Source of the DNA: Omphiscola glabra
Taxonomy: Eukaryota > Mollusca > Gastropoda > Lymnaeidae
Assembly: GCA_964017045.1 (NCBI GenBank)
Contig: OZ024797.1
Location: 16,450,863-16,514,862 of the forward strand
Direction: 5' to 3'
DNA length: 64,000 nt
Position 1 is the first letter of the stretch. Each line of letters begins with the position of its first letter. This document shows positions 62,201 through 64,000 of the stretch, piece after piece. A program made the translations under genes and the position numbers. The notes under the pieces were generated by a model, which was given only the letters and a program-made list of their open reading frames with translations, did not search any database and was not told where the DNA came from.

Positions 62201-63675
62201 TAATAATGTGAAGTTGTCAAGTTGTATTTTCACAAATGAACTCGCTAGCTATACTTTAGTAGTAGAGAAATTACAATAATGTTTAGTCCACCGAATGTTC
62301 AGTGACGTATATTTCGTTGGGCTACGCCAGTGGTTCTAAAATTTTTGTTTGCCGGTGCCTATGCCTTATTAGGTTTTCACCATGCTGCCTGTGTGAAATT
62401 CTTACAAGTGCACTTCGAAATAAGTTCTTTCTAAAGACGATTTTCGAGCCTGGGCTGACCGAATCACTTGGGGTGAAAACCCGTGTCACATTTTGTTTAC
62501 TCTAACAATAGTATCATCCTAATATATATAATGGATTTTGCTAATTTTTACTATTGTTATGGGGGGGCATAAAAAAAGTACGCGTTCAACAGGGGGAGGG
62601 GGTTGCATAATTTGACTTTTATGGGTACTGGTACGTATATAAATAGATGGCCCCTCCTTGCGTTTGTTTACTTTGTATGACCTAATTTTATGACATAAAT
62701 ATCTCTTACGGCGCGTTCCATTTTTTTACGCCAGCTTAACTCGATTCCACTGAACACGCTATACGAGTAGTTATCATAGACATAATGTAGGCTGTATTTT
62801 TCTTTATTTACTTTTAAGATACTGTATTGTACGATTTTGAGACGATATTGTACGCTTTTAGGAGTTGGAGGGTAAACAGGTCTGCTGTTGTAGTTTTTAT
62901 AAAAATGCACCACAGTTTAGATTAGTGCATTTTAATGGTTTATCAAGAAAGAGAGGAGAAAAGGAAAGAGGACCTTACCAGTATATAAATGGTAAGTTAA
63001 TTGTATCTTCAGGAACTTTTTACAATATTTACCCTTTGATAAATAACAGTGGCCACATGCCTGTATCTCATTTCCTACTAAAGATGTCTTATGTCCAAGT
63101 CAATCTTTCCTATTAAACTTTGGGGTTCATGCCTAGTTTATCCTAACCTACTGAAAACAAGCATATGTGCAAGTGCCCACTGAATCCATCATTACTTAAC
63201 TCTGAAAGTCTTACTCTCATATCACTCAGAACTAAAGATTCTTGATCTCTGCACATTTTAAGACATCCTTTTTAACTGCAGCTGATGTCCCACTTGGTCA
63301 ACCATTTGTCCCACTTCCCCATGGGTTCTGGTGCTGCCAGACTTCACACAACTGTTCAAGAGCATCATGATTTACCAGAGTATGTAGAAGAGGATCTCAG
63401 ACCAGAGATATTTAATGCCCCAAATGTTCAGGTAACTGATTAAGCTTTACTCGTATACACTATTCAGATGCAGCAAGTTCTAAGCAGCTAGCAGGTATTT
63501 AGATAACTGTCAAGATTTTCATTTTAGAAAGTAATTCCTTCAATGGTCAACTTGATTTAGAAATTTGATCCAGTGGCAATTTGTCACTGGATCAAATGTA
63601 AAAATTCCAATTCTTTTCCAGTTTTTTGTGTTGAATCATCGCTGCCTGATATCTTTCATTGAATTGCCAGCTGTG
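30973..63675 (+). CDS. RALGAPA1: Ral GTPase-activating protein subunit alpha, exons 1-34 (3' partial)
   Basis: RalGAP alpha is the catalytic subunit of a heterodimer with RalGAP beta that switches off RalA/RalB at membranes. In mammals it acts in exocytosis, insulin/Akt signalling and mTORC1 control. I joined 34 exons with GT-AG introns and unbroken phase: 4530 nt, 1510 codons. The whole length aligns with human RALGAPA1 from the N-terminus ([28 protein letters not shown]) through the helical scaffold ([16 protein letters not shown]-like [10 protein letters not shown]), a Ser-rich disordered middle (residues about 700-960), [44 protein letters not shown] and [11 protein letters not shown]. 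The human protein is a little over 2000 residues, so the last 500 or so, including the Rap/Ran-GAP domain with its catalytic Asn thumb, lie beyond 64000. The start ATG was chosen because it precedes the conserved N-terminus and follows an in-frame stop. Whether it should be named A1 or simply RALGAPA (a single invertebrate gene) is open. Confidence 0.96.
31100..32646. other. 5' part of RALGAPA1 intron 1, nothing recognised
   Basis: AT-rich single-copy sequence. I see no exon, RNA gene or element in it. Confidence 0.55.
32647..34133. mobile_element. PIF/Harbinger-like element interrupted by a hAT-type insertion
   Basis: The left end GGGGGCATCCATAAATGATG and right end CATTTATGGATGGCCCC are inverted and flanked by TTA on both sides (32644-32646 and 34134-34136), the TWA duplication usual for PIF/Harbinger. 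No transposase. Without the inner element it would be about 670 bp. Confidence 0.65.
32885..33697. mobile_element. nested hAT-type element
   Basis: The left end CAGTTGTTCTTAACC and right end GGTTAAAAATCCCTG are inverted, flanked by degenerate 8-bp repeats CACTAGAA and CCCTAGAG. It is wholly inside the PIF-like element, so it is the younger insertion. Confidence 0.6.
34134..36164. other. 3' part of RALGAPA1 intron 1, AT-rich
   Basis: Contains a (TA)n microsatellite at about 35214-35251 and other AT runs. A lone CAGGGTTCCCACA hAT-like end is at 34919, but no partner was found. No exon recognised. Confidence 0.55.
36165..36275 (+). CDS. RALGAPA1: RALGAPA1 exon 2
   Basis: Residues 43-79: [19 protein letters not shown], then [18 protein letters not shown]. 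This matches human FF..[23 protein letters not shown]. It follows a 5-kb intron that contains a PIF-like/hAT nest. Confidence 0.96.
36589..36885 (-). pseudogene. non-LTR retrotransposon C-terminal fragment
   Basis: On the minus strand, 36882-36685 encodes [20 protein letters not shown] then [13 protein letters not shown], the familiar region after the RT domain in RTE/Jockey-like elements. Downstream on the same strand (36612-36589) is CTGATGAAGGCATGTGATGA, followed by AACG, a hammerhead-like string. A short relic in intron 2. Confidence 0.6.
37264..37313 (+). CDS. RALGAPA1: RALGAPA1 exon 3
   Basis: Residues 80-96: [18 protein letters not shown] 50-nt exon with acceptor TTTTTTCAG and donor GAA|GTGAGT, ending in phase 0. 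Confidence 0.96.
37608..37665 (+). CDS. RALGAPA1: RALGAPA1 exon 4
   Basis: Residues 97-115: [19 protein letters not shown]. Donor ATAG|GTTTGT, phase 1. Confidence 0.96.
37871..37914 (+). CDS. RALGAPA1: RALGAPA1 exon 5
   Basis: Residues 116-130: [16 protein letters not shown] 44-nt exon matching human ILKKLLHTGNSLK. Confidence 0.96.
38177..38339 (+). CDS. RALGAPA1: RALGAPA1 exon 6
   Basis: Residues 131-184: [19 protein letters not shown], then [13 protein letters not shown] and a polar tail. The acceptor AATGTAG and donor GACA|GTAAGC fit the phase. Confidence 0.95.
38527..38651 (+). CDS. RALGAPA1: RALGAPA1 exon 7
   Basis: Residues 185-226: contains [19 protein letters not shown] and [14 protein letters not shown]. 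This aligns to human EEITPLVPPQSGDKG..LTSYFLEALLKY. Confidence 0.96.
39525..39660 (+). CDS. RALGAPA1: RALGAPA1 exon 8
   Basis: Residues 227-271: [20 protein letters not shown], then [15 protein letters not shown]. Donor CAAG|GTACAT, phase 1. Confidence 0.96.
39803..39941 (+). CDS. RALGAPA1: RALGAPA1 exon 9
   Basis: Residues 272-317: [17 protein letters not shown], then [19 protein letters not shown]. It corresponds to the human [21 protein letters not shown] region but is more diverged. Donor CACAA|GTAAGT, phase 2. Confidence 0.92.
39985..40215 (+). pseudogene. non-LTR element C-terminal zinc-finger relic
   Basis: Translation gives [17 protein letters not shown], a stop, then [13 protein letters not shown] and [20 protein letters not shown]. 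The last part resembles the C-terminal finger (FxCxxCxRxCxSRIGLxSHxRxC) of several LINE-encoded proteins, with the first Cys lost. It lies in RALGAPA1 intron 9. Confidence 0.6.
40414..40681 (+). CDS. RALGAPA1: RALGAPA1 exon 10
   Basis: Residues 318-407. A disordered Ser/Gly/Glu-rich first half, then the conserved [20 protein letters not shown] and VHECFRQ (human [25 protein letters not shown]). Acceptor CTTCCACAG. Confidence 0.95.
40914..40985 (+). CDS. RALGAPA1: RALGAPA1 exon 11
   Basis: Residues 408-431: [19 protein letters not shown], then KDWFQ. A 72-nt exon matching human AAAMRKVVKVYQEWIQQ. Confidence 0.96.
42665..42823 (+). CDS. RALGAPA1: RALGAPA1 exon 12
   Basis: Residues 432-484: [17 protein letters not shown], then [15 protein letters not shown]. 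An inner GT at 42756 (CAATG|GTGAGA) is a possible donor, but only the donor at 42824 (GAT|GTATGT) keeps phase with exon 13. The following intron is 6.6 kb and holds the nested transposons. Confidence 0.9.
44285..47010 (+). mobile_element. 5'-truncated L2/CR1-group LINE
   Basis: It begins abruptly in the endonuclease domain near 44285-44300 and ends after a 3' UTR with the hairpin CGCTTC...GAAGCG and an (ATT)n tail (46984-47004), as in L2-like elements. The reading frame is intact, so insertion is recent relative to its decayed neighbours. It sits inside copy A of the DNA transposon, in RALGAPA1 intron 12. Confidence 0.9.
44292..46883 (+). CDS. LINE ORF2-type protein: partial endonuclease plus reverse transcriptase
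   Basis: An uninterrupted frame of 863 codons. The first in-frame ATG is at 44313; the codon at 44292 is TTG, and the frame is open back to 44265, so the start is set by truncation and not by a real initiation site. Residues about 1-145 are the C-terminal half of an exonuclease/endonuclease/phosphatase domain (IIGDTN at 67-72, SDHFP at 134-138); the N-terminal catalytic half is gone. Residues about 400-660 are the reverse transcriptase: [39 protein letters not shown] at 548-557 and FADD at 581-584. Residues about 680-863 are the usual C-terminal region ([29 protein letters not shown]). The sequence motifs place it in the L2/CR1 group; the exact clade needs a tree. Confidence 0.9.
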   Translation: MANPQSSMFVSFEMCKMQLNYGEQAITFLCIYRPPPNKRNKLKICQFTADFLRLLETYASTNKNVVIIGDTNCHFDSTTDSYVKTLKSALDTHGMTQLVSVPTQKRGHILDWLVVRESRAAMICNLIIEDKLISDHFPVTFDFDLRKPGRLLRTITSRDLRRIDRAAFRCDVAALKYSEDDPATDYNSGLRVILDKHAPLSTRRVTDRPSAPWLTPEIKDAKQQQRRAERKWRKSGLTVHRQIFVENKERTKQMVLAARTEYVSHRIVDCSSNRDLFRIVGQLTGKQKDTSVPNNIALAELPDALNDFFVMKVKKIRARLDICTDAPEFLPFNGTPMSEFLEVTESHVKKILVDSPRKSCLLDPLPAGLLYECLDEIVPIITNIVNQSLKTGFVPSSFKEAVVTPLLKKANLDPNLLENYRPVSNLPFLSKILERVVLRQLLDHLTRCDLFEPFQSAYRTYHSTETALLRVVNDLLSSCGEGQVSLLSLLDLSAAFDTLDHGILLQRLQYTFGFTDTVLRWFRSYLTNRVQSVITNGLTSKKSIIEFGVPQGSVLGPVLFTMYVQPLGAVIKQFDMVYHMFADDTQLQKSVIPSQLPQLLKMTQKTVESVKHWMTINKLKLNDEKTEVIPIATAQKLKSLKDTPSFTLSGVQIEFAHTVRNLGVYLDRTLTMENHINMICKAIFLELRRISHIRPFLTLGASKRLMSAFVLSRMDYCNALMVGLPATLLDKIQKAQNNAARIVLRKRKFDHAKTLLIELHWLPVRARIEYKIATLCYRCLHDLAPSYLQALMTPYVPTRQLRSSDSGKLSIPRVRLETYGKRTFAFAGPTIWNTLPDALKNSQTLESFKTNLKTHLFRKHLLE
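47285..47567. mobile_element. 283-bp foldback/MITE with long inverted repeats
   Basis: The arm of about 85 bp at the left (CCGGAAATTTGATCGAAAG onward to TTCGAATC) is repeated inverted at the right (GATTCGAC to TCGATCAAATTTCCGG). It is flanked by identical 10-bp repeats AGGTAAAGGG (47275-47284 and 47568-47577). Long terminal arms and a 9-10-bp duplication fit Mutator-like or foldback elements. The right arm recurs at 27815-27940. Confidence 0.87.
48027..49402. other. RALGAPA1 intron 12, 3' part
   Basis: AT-rich single-copy sequence. CACAAGGTTATTTGTAT at 48047-48063 resembles CACAAGGTTGTTTGTAT left of the transposon (43494-43510). No exon recognised. Confidence 0.5.
49403..49651 (+). CDS. RALGAPA1: RALGAPA1 exon 13
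   Basis: Residues 485-567: starts [14 protein letters not shown] and includes [18 protein letters not shown] and [19 protein letters not shown]. This aligns to human [36 protein letters not shown]. The acceptor CTCGTCAAG is weak, but phase and homology support it. Confidence 0.93.
49910..49983 (+). CDS. RALGAPA1: RALGAPA1 exon 14
   Basis: Residues 568-591: [20 protein letters not shown] and NHQTW (human [23 protein letters not shown]). It was found from homology, being too short to appear as a clear open frame. Acceptor CTGGGCAG, donor ACATG|GTAATT, phase 2. Confidence 0.95.
50056..50318. mobile_element. hAT-type MITE, relative of the 18045 element
   Basis: The left end TTATGTTCCCTCTAAGCTG and right end GGAAAGGAACATTG are inverted and share the AATGTTCCCTCTAAG terminus of 18045-18231. 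It ends only 33 bp before RALGAPA1 exon 15. Target duplications are not clear. Confidence 0.65.
50352..50463 (+). CDS. RALGAPA1: RALGAPA1 exon 15
   Basis: Residues 592-629: [18 protein letters not shown], then [11 protein letters not shown]. Two AGs compete, at 50337-50338 and 50350-50351. Only the second joins in phase with exon 14 to give TWEQML, as in human. Confidence 0.94.
50833..50955 (+). CDS. RALGAPA1: RALGAPA1 exon 16
   Basis: Residues 630-670: [20 protein letters not shown], then [12 protein letters not shown]. Close to human [41 protein letters not shown]. Confidence 0.97.
52082..52108. repeat. C27 homopolymer
   Basis: 27 consecutive C in intron 16. Length may be imprecise in an assembly. 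Confidence 0.85.
52315..52429 (+). CDS. RALGAPA1: RALGAPA1 exon 17
   Basis: Residues 671-708: [20 protein letters not shown], then [19 protein letters not shown] basic tail closes the conserved scaffold and the disordered region follows. Phase 1. Confidence 0.96.
52657..52842 (+). CDS. RALGAPA1: RALGAPA1 exon 18
   Basis: Residues 709-770. Low-complexity Ser/Thr/Gly-rich sequence with the conserved [14 protein letters not shown] (human KSFSRGWSRDQPGQ). The region carries Akt sites in mammalian RalGAP alpha subunits (family knowledge); none is assigned here. Confidence 0.93.
53200..53367 (+). CDS. RALGAPA1: RALGAPA1 exon 19
   Basis: Residues 771-826. Ser/Pro-rich and predicted disordered, with [16 protein letters not shown] and [16 protein letters not shown]. 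It is poorly conserved; the support is splice sites, phase and composition. Confidence 0.88.
54341..54433 (+). CDS. RALGAPA1: RALGAPA1 exon 20
   Basis: Residues 827-857: [18 protein letters not shown], then [12 protein letters not shown]. Acceptor GTTTGCAG, donor CATG|GTAAGG. A phase 1-1 exon that could be skipped without a frameshift. Moderate support, as there is no strong homology. Confidence 0.75.
54450..54580. mobile_element. possible short hAT-type element
   Basis: The left end CAGTGGTCTGCAACC is a common hAT terminus. The inverted right end (CTGACAGACCACA) is degraded. It starts 17 bp past the exon 20 donor. No target duplication seen. Confidence 0.4.
54645..54801. mobile_element. CAGACCTG-family MITE, copy B (157 bp)
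   Basis: The left end CAGACCTGTTTACCCTCAAA and right end TCGTAAGAGTAAACAGGTCT then G are inverted for roughly 45 bp, and include GTACAATAT and TATTGTACGCC. It is flanked by GTAAAG on both sides (54639-54644 and 54802-54807), a 6-bp duplication. Confidence 0.9.
55570..55716 (+). CDS. RALGAPA1: RALGAPA1 exon 21
   Basis: Residues 858-906: [18 protein letters not shown], then [17 protein letters not shown] phase 1-1 exon in the variable middle of the protein. Confidence 0.85.
56048..56212 (+). CDS. RALGAPA1: RALGAPA1 exon 22
   Basis: Residues 907-961: [20 protein letters not shown] and then [16 protein letters not shown]. It resembles human [24 protein letters not shown] in composition and position. 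Phase 1-1. Confidence 0.9.
56586..56788 (+). CDS. RALGAPA1: RALGAPA1 exon 23
   Basis: Residues 962-1029. Conserved [20 protein letters not shown] and [19 protein letters not shown] (human [37 protein letters not shown]). Ends in phase 0. Confidence 0.97.
56996..57094 (+). CDS. RALGAPA1: RALGAPA1 exon 24
   Basis: Residues 1030-1062: [20 protein letters not shown], then [12 protein letters not shown]. Matches human [32 protein letters not shown]. Confidence 0.96.
57223..57378 (+). CDS. RALGAPA1: RALGAPA1 exon 25
   Basis: Residues 1063-1114: [20 protein letters not shown], then [16 protein letters not shown]. Matches human [21 protein letters not shown] and HFYNIMHCGLLHIDQ. Confidence 0.97.
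57804..57935 (+). CDS. RALGAPA1: RALGAPA1 exon 26
   Basis: Residues 1115-1158: [20 protein letters not shown], then [14 protein letters not shown]. Matches human [27 protein letters not shown]. Confidence 0.97.
58758..58942 (+). CDS. RALGAPA1: RALGAPA1 exon 27
   Basis: Residues 1159-1219: [20 protein letters not shown], then [19 protein letters not shown]. Human [20 protein letters not shown] aligns. Donor GCAAG|GTACGA, phase 2. Confidence 0.96.
59291..59399 (+). CDS. RALGAPA1: RALGAPA1 exon 28
   Basis: Residues 1220-1256: [20 protein letters not shown], then [13 protein letters not shown] poly-T tract of about 20 precedes the TTCACAG acceptor. Confidence 0.95.
59754..59864 (+). CDS. RALGAPA1: RALGAPA1 exon 29
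   Basis: Residues 1257-1293: [20 protein letters not shown], then [14 protein letters not shown]. Matches human [21 protein letters not shown]. A 25-bp tandem repeat begins about 30 bp past its donor. Confidence 0.96.
59896..60010. repeat. 25-bp repeat, about 5 copies
   Basis: Unit TAAAGATAGTTTGTATATCC plus CATCT, in intron 29 starting about 30 bp after the exon 29 donor. Confidence 0.93.
60147..60218 (+). CDS. RALGAPA1: RALGAPA1 exon 30
   Basis: Residues 1294-1317: [20 protein letters not shown], then EDKR. Matches human [23 protein letters not shown]. Confidence 0.96.
60445..60555 (+). CDS. RALGAPA1: RALGAPA1 exon 31
   Basis: Residues 1318-1354: [20 protein letters not shown] and [12 protein letters not shown]. 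Matches human [22 protein letters not shown] and SVLNCIYKVLHG. Confidence 0.96.
60650..60765. repeat. 36-bp repeat, 3 copies
   Basis: The unit contains GAAGTAATAGGCCATTACAT; copies start at 60654, 60690 and 60726, in intron 31. Confidence 0.92.
60958..61221 (+). CDS. RALGAPA1: RALGAPA1 exon 32
   Basis: Residues 1355-1442: [20 protein letters not shown], a variable linker, and DIVKLAARA. The donor GCA|GTAAGT is 25 bp from the left end of a 1.6-kb transposon (61247). Confidence 0.95.
61247..62884. mobile_element. CAGACCTG-family DNA transposon, copy C (1.6 kb, non-autonomous)
   Basis: The left end CAGACCAGACCTGTTTACTT and right end GGGTAAACAGGTCTG are inverted. It is flanked by CTGTTG at 61241-61246 and 62885-62890, a 6-bp duplication. 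The interior has GGCAGTGAATGGACCGAGAA and GACATATTTTATAAGATCTA, shared with copy A, but no open transposase frame. It was inserted 25 bp beyond the exon 32 donor. Confidence 0.9.
61980..62004. repeat. C25 homopolymer
   Basis: 25 consecutive C inside transposon copy C. Copy A has no equivalent tract at the matching place, so it arose after the copies diverged or is variable. Confidence 0.8.
63282..63431 (+). CDS. RALGAPA1: RALGAPA1 exon 33
   Basis: Residues 1443-1492: [20 protein letters not shown], then [15 protein letters not shown]. Matches human VITHLVNHLGHYPMSGG and SPELFESPNIQ. Confidence 0.97.
63622..63675 (+). CDS. RALGAPA1: RALGAPA1 exon 34 (last in window)
   Basis: Residues 1493-1510: [18 protein letters not shown] (human FFVLNNTTLVSCIQI). 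Donor GTG|GTAAGT, phase 0. The next exon is expected beyond 64000. Confidence 0.94.
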
Positions 63676-64000
63676 GTAAGTACATTATAACTGCAATCTT
63701 ATTTGGTCTTATCAATATGTATGGTAACAACTTTTAAAAAAAAATATATTAAAAGACCCATTGTGACTATGGTCCTTGAACATTATTAGCTATTATCCCA
63801 AAATGTATTTGTTTATGCCAATAATACTCCCTTGATTTGAAAGGTTAACAATCATAATTTATTTATTAAAAAAATTTGTTTATTCGATCTATTTACACTG
63901 AGATCTCAATGGAAAATATAAAATGTAAAAAAAATAGATGTGATCAAATAAATTGATAAAATCTCGATTATTTTTAGCTGAAGATAAAAATAATAGGCGA

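Overview
This window is animal nuclear DNA. It is AT-rich, with long GT-AG introns, dense tandem repeats and many transposons. Two genes lie on the + strand and both are recognisable from protein similarity. The coding sequences, the small transposons and the LINE types fit a lophotrochozoan, plausibly a gastropod mollusc. The phylum is an inference and was not tested.

Region 1 (1-19850) holds the 3' part of GCH1, GTP cyclohydrolase I, the first enzyme of tetrahydrobiopterin synthesis. Five coding exons are present (2434-19850); the first exon lies upstream of the window. The exon lengths 110, 56, 32 and 85 equal those of human GCH1 exons 2-5. The intron between the first two visible exons is about 15 kb, and roughly half of it (my estimate) consists of some fifteen unrelated minisatellites with units of 15-80 bp. 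Three GCH1 exon edges have short tandem copies in the adjoining intron, and two of these copies duplicate a splice donor.

Region 2 (19851-30972) is intergenic. Minisatellites continue to about 26.5 kb and then largely stop. They are followed by a GC-rich patch with an 81-bp repeat, a decayed RTE-type LINE, and a diverged repeat of about 210 bp. hAT-type elements with target-site duplications are also present.

Region 3 (30973-63675 and beyond) is the 5' three quarters of RALGAPA1, the catalytic alpha subunit of the Ral GTPase-activating complex. I could join 34 coding exons in continuous reading phase (4530 nt, 1510 codons). The C-terminal Rap/Ran-GAP domain lies beyond the window edge. The introns carry a three-layer nest (a DNA transposon containing an L2/CR1-type LINE with an 863-codon open frame, plus a foldback element), two more copies of the same DNA transposon family, and several hAT and PIF-like elements. 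Some of these lie within tens of bases of splice sites.

The two genes are unrelated in function, one in pterin biosynthesis and one in small-GTPase signalling. No CRISPR array, rRNA, tRNA or prokaryote-type operon was seen. The least usual aspects are the minisatellite-packed GCH1 intron, with its exon-edge duplications and an array of cAMP-response-element octamers at 42-bp spacing, and the family of transposons beginning CAGACCTGTTTAC.
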